Shown: positions 22,565 to 34,961 of the stretch, in pieces
Layout of the letters: each line of letters starts with the position of its first letter
How positions within the stretch are numbered: the first letter of the stretch is position 1
NCBI GenBank assembly: GCA_023105745.1
Contig: JALGQZ010000014.1
Location: 4,311,888 to 4,375,887, forward strand
DNA: 64,000 nt
Origin: Austropuccinia psidii
Lineage: Eukaryota > Basidiomycota > Pucciniomycetes > Pucciniales > Sphaerophragmiaceae
Direction: 5' to 3'
Translations under genes and position numbers: made by a program
Notes under the pieces: generated by a model
The model's database searches: none
Told to the model about the DNA's origin: nothing
Seen by the model: only the letters and a program-made list of their open reading frames with translations

Positions 22565-24678
22565 AAAGAGAAATGAATAAAACATAAACGCAACATGGAA
22601 TTGTTTATGTAGATTCATTTTTGGATGGATTTGTTACCATTTCTGTTAATTTAATAGAGAATCAAATACTTGGAATAGCTAGGTGTTCTGCTTATACTAC
22701 ATGAAAGCTAAATAGAGAAACTGAAGAAAGTGAATTTCAAATAATGTTGGGATCATTTCCACAAATATTAAATAGGGATCTGGATCTTAAAGTTGAAAAA
22801 ATTGATATCATTGTATGAATATTATCTTTTCAATTGCTCAAATAAAGATTTTAAGAAAGTCTCACTTATTTCATGTATCCCTGTTGAATTATCCTCCGAA
22901 GAAATTAAAGAAAAGTTCTTCATACTACTTCATTTAGAAAAAAATAATCAGAATTAAAAATTTTTAACATCTCCACTAATCACTAATAACCATAGGAATC
23001 ATGGGTTTTGTGCTTATACCATAGGGATAGAGAAATTTTCAATTTGATTAAAGGTATAATTTTTGTCCTTCCAACTTCTCAATTATTATAAAATTTGATC
23101 TAATAGATATTAATTCAGTATTCCTAAAGAGTGGAAAAAGACATATGTCATAAATATGTATCCACACACTCTTTACGCTTGAAATTGGGCACATGACTGA
23201 AGAATTCTTTATATTTAAATAGCCATTGAAAGTTTTAAGTAAACTATATATCATTAAAGATGAGATAATTAATTCAATCACATAGCTGTAAAATATGGCA
23301 TCAACTATGTTCTTGTATAATAGGTTTTATATGAGAAAGCCTCTGTATTAGGATTTTTGAAATAAATTATTAATCCAGACATTAGCTGAATTAAAAGTCT
23401 TGGGAAAACAGGCCAAAGAACCCCAAAAAAAATAGTTATTAGTTACCAAAAAGAAAGCTTGTATTCCATCTATTTCATTATAGTTGTCTTACCCACAGTA
23501 TTTCGGAGGAAATTTTGTAATATATTTGATATTATCAATTTAACCTAAAGTTACTTTATGAAAATAATTCAGAATGATTCGAAGTCCTTGTGAAGGTAAA
23601 ATTAAATCTCAAAAATAAGTTCCAAGAGGGTTTGAATGTCTTATTTACCAAAATTTAAAAAGAGAATTTACCAGATCTGCAGGGTAGCTTTTGTTTCATG
23701 AATACCATCAATTGATCTCATATGAAAAAGAAGAATATATTTATTTTTTTGATGTGATCAGGAATAACTCTTTTAGAAGTATGAAAAGAGAAATCTTAAA
23801 TCAGTTGGCTTTAACTCTCAATATATTCCAGGAAAGAAATATTTCCCTTTTCTTGTTTTTGGAATATTTTCTGATAGAAACATACAATTAAAAACTGATT
23901 CTGCACTTCTCATAGCATTACCAATAGCATTTCTTATAAACAGAAATGTTAAATTAAGGATATATATTTATTATCTAATCTTTTCCACCAAATAAAGATA
24001 TCCAAAATTTCCTCCAACTTTATCCTATTCCAAAATCTTAATTGGACTAAATCCGTGAAAAAAAATTCTTCGTATAAGAATAAAAATAAAATCTGTCTTT
24101 TAAAAGATTTGAAAAAATAACAAGATAATAACAATCTCCTTTCAAATGTTTACGAATGATAGATCTTATATTGAGCTCAGATAAACATAAAATAGTAAGA
24201 AAGCTGCGTATTATGATTATCTCCGCCATAATTTTTTGGGATGATTGTGGTTTTTTTATATTCTCTATCCTTCATTGATATAAATCGAGTAAAGACCCTT
24301 CTGATAGATATTTCATTCAAGGGGTTTTGAGATTTCTGATTTTCTCAGATTGAAATCTTTATTTTGGGAAAAGGTATATCTTGATTAATTTTTTGGGGAA
24401 TTTTTGCAAGTATGACTCATGGGTAGATATTTATTTTTTCCATTAATTAAAATAATAAGGAAAATTTCACCTTCTATAAATCCTATTTTCGAGAGAATAA
24501 TAGTGAATAAGCTCATACATCTATAAATGCCAATATTATTGTTAAAAATGTGTTTTAAAAAATAATATAAGTAGAATATTTTCTTGACAACATGTTATAA
24601 ATTTGCCTCAATTTTCCAAAAGTGGAGTTCTATTATAGAAATAATATTCCTTAATATTCTCCATAGACCTTTATGAGT
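22565..24678. other. Unresolved AT-rich relic region
   Basis: Short open pieces occur on both strands (23048-23281 minus, 23691-23891 plus, 23949-24134 minus). A plus-strand frame near 22602-22700 reads VYVDSFLDGFVTISVNLIENQ before stops. I could not place any of it in a family. It may continue to the right of the LTR at 24684-28731. Confidence 0.35.
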
Positions 24679-24683
24679 CCACA

Positions 24684-27600
24684 TGTAAGGTTCTTCTATG
24701 GAGCTCTTGATAATAGTAACAAATATCAAGAGTAATATGCCTGTCCTCAGTAAAAAATATAATATAATTAAATCTTATAACAACAAATTAATATAATTGG
24801 TCAAAATAATCAAAAAAAGAATCAATTTATTATTAATTAATTCAGTTATGAAAGTCTCAACAACTATAATAAATTTTAATTATTCTATTATAATTATAGT
24901 CACTAACAGTTATGATAATAAGAAATATAAAAGATCTTCATGAGACAATTATCTGTGGAAAATAATGAGTTTATCCACTTATGAATAATACAAATATTAT
25001 TTAGAGAAGAAATGTTACACATAATGTTCCGAGATAGATCTGATAGAGAAATCATATATAGAAAACTAATACTAGATGAAAAAGATATAGAAATTCATAG
25101 AAAACATACTCATAATATTTACTTAATACAATAAGTCAAAAAACAAAATTTATAGTATTGAAGAATGTTGAAAAGTTAAAAAAACGCCAAAAATAAGTAT
25201 ATTGAAGAAAGAAAATAAATTTTTTCATGATAAAATGGGATTCAAGACTTTTTAGAGGAAATTTGTTGATTTAAAAGATATTTTAAGAGGAAAATTTTAT
25301 GTGATTAAATATATTATTGGTGATTAAAACAATAAAATCCAAATTCTATAGTTTCAATTCTTTATTTATAATGTTCAAAGAGTAAAATAAATTAATAACT
25401 ACTTAAAAAATATAATATCTTATATTGAATAGAATATTACCCATTTTGAGATATCTAATTGGTTGAATGACAATGATGGAACAAAATAGTGTTTTAAAGG
25501 GTCTTTTTGTGCCTTTAGATCAGCTCTCATGGTACATAATGAATATAGAGGGTGTCCTCAGGTCAAAAGTGAAAAACCATTCTTAAAAATAAGGTTCTTA
25601 ACTTAAGGTAACTTATTTGAATGTTTGTCTATGAAATTGTTGACAATATTACTATTAATCAACAGTACTATGACTGTTCTTATGAAATATAAAAATAGAA
25701 TTATTATAAAAACAATTTAATAATTAATTACTCAATTATTTCTTTTACTTTTTATATGCTACTAGTGATTATAACAGTAAGTAGTAATTGTCTACAAGAA
25801 TCAATTACTAGAAGAATTCAATGATAAAAACTTCTTCATTGAAATAATAAAATTGTTTTAATATATAATTATATTTCTGAGGAATAATTATAAAAAATAA
25901 TCCTTGAAGAAAACTACTAATAGAGAAAAACTTTAAGAATTAAGACAAAACACTCACTCATACTCCAAAGAACTTATTAAAAGATAATAGTAGAGAAATT
26001 TGACGGATAATTGTGGATTGAATGGATCAAAATTCATTTATAACAGAATTACAACAATATATAGTTGATTTCTATGATTTAACGTGTTTCTTATTGATTC
26101 TGAAAGAATAAAACACTTAAGAAAAGATTAAATAATACCTACTTATTGGTAATAATGGTATAATTGAATAATGTGATGATTTGGAAAAAACAGCAAGAGG
26201 AGGCCTCTTTTGAATCTAAGACAGCTCACAGAGGCCTGCCATGGAGAAAGCTGAAAAACAAGTGAGTGAGAAAGCAATAATCCTTTTTGGATTAATGATT
26301 GCATCATATGTTTTCATCTAAGATTATCATAATTACTTAATTGATGCTTTTACATGACTACCAACCCAAATATGGTTAATAATAAAAGGAGTAACAACTG
26401 TAAATATTCTTTTATTTCAAAAAAAAACATTAATCTCTCATGGCTATTAATGTTATTGAAAATTTCATCACAGAGTGTATCTTATGTGAATTTTTGAAGA
26501 TTCAGTATTTCACATGGAATTATCAAAAAAGGACTGTAAGTAAAACTTTTACTTTTACTTATGAAACTGTAATTACTTTTTATTTCTTCATGGATAATAC
26601 GTTTTTCCATTTGCACTGAAAGTTTCAGAAAGATTAATTAAGAATTGTATTTTTAATGAATTTTTGAAGGTTTTACCTCATTTCTACATAGAATTGCAAA
26701 TAACACTATATAGCAGGTTGCTATGAGGTAAATCAATGGATACTTGTCCAAAAAAGGGCTTTAATTAATATTTTGGAGTTTATCCATGGAGAATAATTAA
26801 TAATTGACTTTGTTACAGGAGTCTAAGTTGCTCTTTACCTCTCTGTCATGTCAAAATAGTAGCTTATTTGCAATTTTCTTATGATTTAATGAGATTTTAA
26901 CTTAGTAACTAGGTTCCCCAAAGGTTTTAGTATACTAATTTGGCCAAGATCAGCCATGGATTCAAGCTTTAGAGCTATCCATGCCTCAGAGGCCTCGTAA
27001 GTTGGGTACCCTGGCTCTCTTTGATGTCTTTTGCCCCCCTTAGCTATTTTCACATCAAAAATAGAAATTCAGGATTCAAGACTGATATCCACTATGGGTG
27101 TATCAGAACTGTATGTAAGAATAGCATAACATTAACTGCCAAAAACATGCATAACACTATTCTTAGTGTATATTTAACATGGGCTTTCTCACATTCACAT
27201 TATTTTGGCATGAAATTGAGAAAAACAAATAATTTCAAATGTCTTTTATGTGGTATTGACAATGGGGTATTGAAGTACTTTCCATATTACCACGTCTTAG
27301 AGTTAATTTAAGCTTATTCACTCTATGGAGTTACCCTAGGTGAATTTTTGTGTAGAATTTAAATCTGGCCTTAAATCCATGAACTTACTTACTCACAAAA
27401 CATTTATTCATCTTTTCTGAAATAAAAAATGATTAATTTTTTAGATATGCATGACTGATGGGTTATGCATAGCTCAGAATTTATTTTTAAAGATAGCTGT
27501 GGCATATTTGGGTATGTAAAATATACCACAAGGATCACACTTATTTTTCAATTCAATTCAAAGTTACCAGTATTATTCAAAACTGCAAGTAACTTTAATC

Positions 27601-28731
27601 CTATTTTGGGTTAATTGTTTTGAGTTTAAATATAAAATAAACTTATTTATATTGAATTTTAGCACATAAACAACTAAAAACATTTCACGTGAAAATATCC
27701 TTAAATCAACTTGTAATGATTTTCAGAAGAAATCTCAATTTTTATAAAGAATGATTAAAGAAACCAATTTCAAGGCTAATTAGTAAATAATAATTTTTAA
27801 AAAAGGTACTTATAATTCAATTCATACACAAATAAGATTAAATTGGAAGCTGTGTTAAATATTCAAGCCAATTAATTAATAATTGGACTTCCAATGCATT
27901 TTTCAAGTTATTGCTATTTTTTCATATAAAATAGCATTACACACAAAATCCTAACTCTTGCTAAAGCTTTAACACTTATAAATTTAAGGTTTAAGCTTAT
28001 TTAAGATTAATTAAGCTTTGAAAGCTCTTAAAACCTTGATTAGAAGTCTACAAATGTGAATTTACCCTTTGGCAGCTTGTCATTCCTGTCCAAATTGGGG
28101 ATAAACATGTTTAAACTTTAATATTCAATGAAAGCCCAATATTAAAGCTTAAATAATGTTGAAAATCCTCCAATACAGGTGAAAACCTTAATTGAGTCCT
28201 TGTAGATACCAAAAGTTGGGTAGCGTGGCGTTATTTGACATTTTTCCTTTTCCCCACCTTATTGGGTGACTTTTGACCTTTTATTGGTTTAAAGCCATCC
28301 AATGGCTTTAAACCAATTAAAATTGAGCTCACACAGGATTTACATCCTTTATGGAAAATCCTTAGCTAATTCAGTAAATATACAGCACACCTCAATTTGA
28401 ACTAAATTCTTGTAATTTTGCATAAACCTTATGCAACTTTAAACCTAAGGTTGGAATTAACAATTTAGAAATTTATACTCTTACTGTGAGATTCTTAAAT
28501 CTTCCAATAACATAAGAAATATACAGTTTTGGGTTTAACACCTTGTGGGTCTATCCTATGTTATTTTTAGTGTAGAATCCAAAAATGACATAATAATATC
28601 TTTTTTTTGTCATAAATGAATTTAGATTTTTTTCTTCAATACATTTGATAAGTCTATTTAAGACCAAATCAACTATATAAAAAGAACTTTTTGGCCTGAT
28701 GGATATGTCATACATATCTCACAGGGTCACA
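24684..28731 (-). mobile_element. Solo LTR of family B, itself interrupted
   Basis: Left end TGTAAGGTTCTTCTATGG and right end TCACAGGGTCACA match family B ends. The flanks are CCACA (24679-24683) and CCATA (28732-28736), a 5-bp duplication with one change. Removing the inner LTR and one copy of its duplication leaves about 2.1 kb, the normal family B length. Confidence 0.8.
25618..27539 (-). mobile_element. LTR nested in the solo family B LTR, 1922 bp
   Basis: Starts TGAATGTTTGTCTATG and ends AAGGATCACA. CTTATT is present at 25612-25617 and again at 27540-27545, so the duplication is 5 or 6 bp depending on where the end is placed. Family B sequence reads continuously across it (AAGGTAACTTATT to TTCAATTC). 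It is related to, but clearly diverged from, the host LTR. Confidence 0.8.
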
Positions 28732-28736
28732 CCATA

Positions 28737-29725
28737 AGAGATTATAATCAGCTTAAAGAATATCTGATAATGAACATAAAGGGCTAGAAAGACATCTAAA
28801 AATTGTGATGTTTTTATCACCTAATTTTGTGATTTATGGAATTTTTATAAAACATTCAGTGCTAAATTCCATAAAATAAGAATTGATTTCTATTCCTGAA
28901 CTACCATTAAGTATATTTAAATTCAATAAGGTTTCTAAATAATCTATTTTGATCCCATATTTAGTATATATATACTTTTTGAACCTTTCTATAATTCTTT
29001 TTGGTTGAATAAAAAGCACATAATTTGAAAGAAATTTTCATGATTTATTCATAAATCTTTCTGTAATATTAAATTATAAATAGGATAAAAATATATAGTC
29101 ATTCTAGTAGCAAGAGGAATTTCAAATTATTGGTTTTTAACTTAAAACAACAATCATGTCTCAAAATAATATTGTTAAAATGATTTATGAATTGATTTTT
29201 CTCAAGTAACTGGAAGAAGGATATCCTATTGGCTCAAAAAATATATTGATGAAACTGCAAAATAAACTTGAATAATATGATTCATTCTTTAAGTTATGTT
29301 CTTCATATTTCTCAGCTGTCAGAATCTGATAGACTGAATCTTATTTTGAGTAAAATAGATAGAAAATTGTCTTCAAAGTGTGATATCTAAATCAACTTCC
29401 TTCCAATAAACAGATCTGCAATGTTTCAAGCTGAAGTAATATTTATTTGAAGAATTGCTTCAATTCTACTATTGAACTTCCTTTATGTCCTCATATGCAA
29501 TCTTCATTTGTAAAATAGCTTTAAAGAAGGATTTTAGACAAGATTGAAGTCTATTTTAATAATGATAAAATTCATTCTTTATTTCATAGATCTTGGTAAA
29601 TGAAAATATAATGGATAAAAGAGGATTTTTCATATCATACTTTTGATTTTGGAATGAGTTGGAGGAAATCAATCTTATTTACTTCTGTGAGAAGAATACA
29701 TATTATGTGACTTGAAACAAAGATC
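28737..29725 (-). pseudogene. Possible Ty1/copia reverse transcriptase fragment
   Basis: The piece 28834-29019 reads LFIQPKRIIERFKKYIYTKY, then GIKIDYLETLLNLNI and GIEINSYFMEF. This is reminiscent of the copia segment after the catalytic box, where 'VDDLLI..P..I..FK..I...Y.IKDLG...LLN' is followed by 'GI.I.Q..Y'. The catalytic Asp pair is not visible. Upstream frames to 29725 are too broken to read. It is low-confidence and assigned on spacing only. Confidence 0.3.
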
Positions 29726-31864
29726 AATGAGCCTGTGAGATATGTATGATATACCCGTGAGGCCACAAATAGCTTTTTATACAGTTGATTTAGTCTGAAA
29801 CAGAATTATCAAGTCAATTCAAAACAAAAAATAACAAGAAATAAGTATAACTTTATCTTTAAAAATCAAATCTATAAATATTCTTTTATTTTTGGAGTCT
29901 ACACCAAAAATAACCTAAGGTTGACCCATAGGGTGTTATACCCAAAAATGGCTATCTTTTATGACATTGGAAGATCTAAGAATCTCACAGTAAAATTGCA
30001 CAATTTAAACATTTTTTTGCAAAATGTTAAATTTAAGCTTAAATAAGCTTACATTTATAGTTGCATAAGTTTTATGCAAACTTACCAAGATTTTAGTCAA
30101 AATTGACATGTAGTGTATATTTACTGAATTGGCTAAGTATTTTCCATACCGGATGTAAATCCTGTGTGGGCTCAATTGAAACTAATTTAAGGCCATAGTA
30201 TGGCTTTAAGTAAATAAAAGGGAAAGATCCATTCAGAAAGGTGGGACAAACAAAAAGAGCCAAACAGAGCCAGGGTACCCAACTTTTGGAATCTGCAAGG
30301 ACTCAATTAAAGTTTTCCACCTGTATTGGAGGCTTTTCAATCTTATTTGAACTTTAATATTAGACTTTGATTGGAAATTAAAGTTGAAACTGGTTTTATC
30401 CCAATTTGCACAGGAATTAAAAGCTGCCAAGGGGTAAACCCCATATTCAGACTTTTAAACAAGGTTTTAAGAGCTGTCAAAGCTTAGATAATTTTCAAAT
30501 TTAAAGCTATAAGTGTTAAAACCTTATCATAAGTTAAGGTTTGGGGTGTATGGCTGTTTTTATGTGAAAAATTGCAATTAATTCAAAAATTAATTAAAAA
30601 TCCTTTTCTCAATATATTTTGTTGAAATTTTGAGACAGCTTACAGTTTAATTAAATCTGTGTATAAATTATGTTTTAAGTTACTTTTTCAACAGGATTAA
30701 TTAGTAATTAGCCTCAAGATTAACCTGTTTAATTATTTCTAAAGAAAACTAATTAAACATTTATTTTAACAGATATTCACTTGAACATTTACTGTGGAAT
30801 TTTTCATGTGATGAAATTTGATATAAATAAGCTTATGTTATGTTTAAGCTGAAAATAATTAACCCACAAGAGGATTAAAGCTACATGGAGCTACAAAGAA
30901 AAATGGTAAATTTAAATTAAAATGAAAAATAAGTTATCTTAAGCTAAGAACCTTATTTTTATTCATGATCTTTCAGTTTGGACCTTAGAATGCCATATAA
31001 ATCCATTGAAAATCATGAGAGCTTCTCTGAAGGCATAACAAGCACCTTTAAATCACTGTTTTTGTCCATAATCATCATCATTCAATGAATCAATTAGAAA
31101 TTTAAACAGGTAAAGTTTCATTAAATATAAAATCTTTTCAGCAAAAGTAATTCCTAAGTATTCAACTATCTATAAATTCTAAATAAAAGAGTTAAAAGAA
31201 CAGAATTCAGATTATTGTTTTAATCACCAATAATACATATTATTCTATGAAACTTTTACTTTAAATATCTTTTAAAATCCACAAATTCCTCTAAAACCTC
31301 TCAAATCTTATTTTAGTATGAAAAAGTTTTTATCTTTCAAAATACTTATTTTGAGAATGTTTTTAACTTATAAAAATTATTTGATACTATGACTGTTGTT
31401 GTTTGACCTATTGTATTAAATGAATATTATAAGTACATTTCTCCAAATTCTATATCCTTCTTATCTAGAATCAGTTTTTTTATGTGGAATTTTTCTATGA
31501 GATTTATCTAAGCACTGTGTGTGATATTCCTCTTATGATTAATATTCTTATTATCTATAAGTAGTCAAATATCATTATTTTCTACATATAATTGTCTCAT
31601 TAAGAGCTTTTATATTTCCCATTATTATAACTGTCAGTAACTATACAAATAATAAAATAATTATAATTTATTATAATTATCACATTTTTTACTATTATCA
31701 AATTATCTAAAAATAATAAAATTTGTTTTTATATATAATTATTTTTAATAATTATATTAATTTGTGATGATGATATCTACTTATATTATGTTTTATACCA
31801 AGGAAAGTCATAGTGCTTTTGATATTTACTACTATTATCTAATGTTTAATAGACAAAGCTCACA
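29726..31864 (+). repeat. 5' LTR (family B) of element 2
   Basis: Begins at AATGAGCCTGTGAGATATG (the first two bases of TGTGAGCC are changed) and ends AAAGCTCACA, followed at once by a primer-binding motif. It is 2139 bp long. It matches the LTRs at 32515 and 52468 (reverse orientation) block by block. Confidence 0.8.
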
Positions 31865-31877
31865 TCTGGGGTCCTGG
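31865..31877 (+). promoter_or_regulatory. Primer-binding site (element 2)
   Basis: TCTGGGGTCCTGG directly follows the LTR end CA. It is the same motif as in elements 1 and 3, so it marks this LTR as a 5' LTR and fixes the plus orientation of element 2. Confidence 0.7.
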
Positions 31878-32514
31878 ATGTAATTTTAACCAATATTTGG
31901 GACATAAATCATATTGTAGACTTTATTGTACTGTTTTTTGACGTAAAATTGCCATATATACTTTGATTTTGGCCTTTTGGCAATTTATTCCTTATAAATA
32001 ATCTTTATAATATTAGTAAAGCTTTTTTCATACAAATATTATTTGAAACAGCATACAATTGAGTGATTTAGAAGAAGTTTCTGTTGTCAACTAGTGGATT
32101 TGTCACATCACAGACTTGAAATTTCTTCTTTGAGTTATTCTAGTATAAAGTGAATGATAATAAAATTTTGATTGATAACTTGTTAATTGAATAATAATGA
32201 TTTTTCTAAAGAAAATGACAAATAAAATAAAAAATTATTAAAAAATTGAAAATCTTTTCTTAAAAGTATTTTTTCTTCATTCTTTAGACAGTTCTGTTCA
32301 TTTTTGATGTAATTTGCCATAAATTACTGTAAAACAACTTTATTCAATACCCTGAGCTGATAAGCTCTTTTTATTATTATTAATAAAAATAAATTATATA
32401 TTTTTTGATTCTATTGTCATCTATCAGAGAAAGCTCTTCTAACTGTAGCATCTCAGAGTCAAGTGTTGAAATTTAAACCAGCCCAAGACCCAGAGGTTTA
32501 CTTACAAAAGAGAT
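31878..32514 (+). other. Element 2 leader and start of ORF1
   Basis: Collinear with the leader of element 3 (52467-51850, minus), including TTTGAGTTATTCTAGTAT and, at the end, CTCAGAGTCAAGTGTTGAAA and CCCAAGACCCAGAGG. It breaks off at 32514 and resumes at 40880 with AGAACTCTTTAAAGG, exactly where element 3 has AGAACCCTTTAAAGG. This proves that the DNA between is an insertion. Confidence 0.8.
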
Positions 32515-34678
32515 TGAACATTTTTCTACGAAACTCTTGATAATAGTAGCAAATATGAAGCATACTATGACTGTCCTCAGTAGAAAATATAATATAATTA
32601 AATATTATAACCACAAAGCTAATATAATTTTCAAAAATAATTATATAAAAAAAAGAAATTTGATTGTTATTAAATAATTTGATAATAAAGAAAATTTTAA
32701 TAATTTGAATCAACTATAATTATTCTCTTATTGTTATAGTCACTGACAATTATGAAAATAGGAAGTGTAATTCTCTCCATGCAACAATTACAAATGGAAA
32801 AGAATAATATTTATCTGCTTATAAAAAATATATAAATATCATTTATAAAATGAATTATCACAGACACTGTGCAGAGATAATTTTTATAGAAAACATGTAT
32901 ACAAAAAAACTAATAATAGATGAAAATGATATAGGACTTTAGAGAAAACTTACTTATAATACTTATAATATTTTTTCAATACAAGAAGTCAAACAACAAA
33001 ATTTATTATATCAATTAATGCTTATAAGTTAAAAACACACCAAAAAACAATATTTCAAAAGCAAAAAAACTTTTTTATGATAAAATAAGGTGCAAGAGCT
33101 TTTAAGAGGAATTTGTGGTTTTTAAAAAGATATTTAAGACAATAATTTTATATAATAAAATATATTATTGGTGATTACAAGAATAATCTATTATCTATGA
33201 TTTGAATTTTTTAAATTAAGATTTAATAAGGAATAAAATAGCAAATCAATTACTTTAATAATAAGATTTCATAATTCATAAATTCTTACTTGTCTAAAAT
33301 GTCTGATTGATTTGAATGATGATTGGTTGTTGGCAAAAACAGTGATGTGTATGCTATTTTTATGCCTTCAGAGAAGCTCTCATGACTCATAATGTATAAA
33401 GAGAGTGTTCTCAGGTAAAAACTGAAAACCCATGCTTAAAAATAAGGCTTTAACTTAAGGTAACCTATTTTTCAATTAAATTCAAAGTTACCAGTGTTAT
33501 TCTGAGATCCAAGTAACTTGAATCATCTTTTGGATTAATTATGTTAAGTTTAAATATAAAATAAGTTTATTCATATTAAATTTCATCATATGGACAGCTT
33601 AAAAAAATCAAGAAAGAATCTCTTAAGCGGAATTTTTAATTAGGTTTTAAAGAAATCATAATTTTCTTTAAGAATAATTGAAATGTCTAATTTCAAGGTT
33701 AATTAGCAATTAAACGTGTTTAAAAAATATACTAAAAATTCAATTTATGCACATAAAAAATTAATTCTTTTTGCTTTGTGAAATGTTCAAGAAAATTCAT
33801 TAATAATTAGATTTTTAATGAATTTTTGAAGTTATTGCTATTTTTCCATGTAAAATAGTAATACACACCAAACCTTAGCTTTTGATAAATTTTTATACCT
33901 GTAGCCTTAAAGTTTTCAGCTTATTTAAGCCTTGAAAGATCTTGAAACCTTGAGTTCAAGGTTTCCTATTGGGGTTTACCCTTTGGAAGCTTGAAATTCC
34001 TGTACAAATTGGGATAAAACCAGTTCAAACTTTAAGGTTGTATCAAATTCTTCTCTTAAAGGTCAAAGAAGGTTGAAAATACTCCAATACAGGTGTAAAA
34101 CCCTAATTTAACTCTTGCAGATCCAAAATACTGGGTACCCCTGCTCTATTTGGTCTCTTTCTTTTGTCCCACCTTTCTGCATGGAATTTTCCCTTTTATT
34201 TGTTTAAAGCCATATTATGGCCCAAACCACTTTGCTTTGAGATCTTGAAGGATTTACCTTCTGTGTGGCAAATACTTAGCCAATTTAGTAAGAATACACA
34301 ACACCTTGATTTTAACTAAAATTTTGGTAAGTTTGCATAAAACATATGAAAGTTTGAATTTAAGCTTAAATAAGCTGAAATTCAATTTTTTTAAAAAATG
34401 TTAAAAAAAGTTGCAATTGTACTGTGAGATTCTTAAATTTTCTAATAAAATGAGAAATAATCATTTTTGGGTATAACACCCTATGGGTCTCCCTAGGTTA
34501 CTATTGGTGTATAATCCAAAAATGAAATAATAATTGTAGCTTTGTTTATCCAAAAAAATTTATACAAATTTCTTAAATTTTTTTTAGATGAAATTGATAA
34601 GTCTGTTCAAGACTAAATAAGTTGCATACAAAGTTCCTTGTGGCCTTGTGGGTATGTCATACATATCTCACAGGCTCA
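32515..34678 (-). mobile_element. Solo LTR (family B) inside element 2
   Basis: Minus-oriented family B LTR, from TGAACATTTTTCTACG on the left to CTCACAGGCTCA on the right, where the CACTA transposon enters. Its last two bases (CA) lie beyond the CACTA element at 40878-40879. Total about 2166 bp, full family length. The flanks AGA.. on both sides fit a decayed duplication. Element 2 sequence continues on both sides of the combined insert. Confidence 0.8.
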
Positions 34679-34730
34679 CACTACTGGCAAGCAGCTGATG
34701 CTGCGGCATGCGGCGTCATCCTGACCCTCC
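34679..34730 (+). repeat. Left terminal inverted repeat of CACTA
   Basis: A 52-bp, GC-rich repeat. Compared with the right end, seven positions differ. Four of them are CpG versus TpG/CpA pairs: two CpG kept here, two kept at the other end. Confidence 0.93.
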
Positions 34731-34961
34731 TTGCAACAGTGTGTGAGTGTCGTCTCCCTCAACATCTCTGATTCAAATTTTCTTCCATTTCATTACTTTT
34801 TACCCAATTTTCTTTAACTATCAAAAGTTGATATTTAATTCCATTAATTTCAATCAAATGTTTTTCGATTTTTTTGAAAAATTCTTGTTTTTGAATCCAG
34901 ACTTTTTTAACCATCAAAATCAATTAATGCTTTCTAAATTACTTTCTTTTTGACCAACCAA

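Noticed and set aside
31865..34678. Reading 29726-34678 as a complete small element with two LTRs
   Set aside because: The two LTRs are in opposite orientation, and the leader between them resumes at 40880, so the second LTR is an insertion and not the partner of the first.
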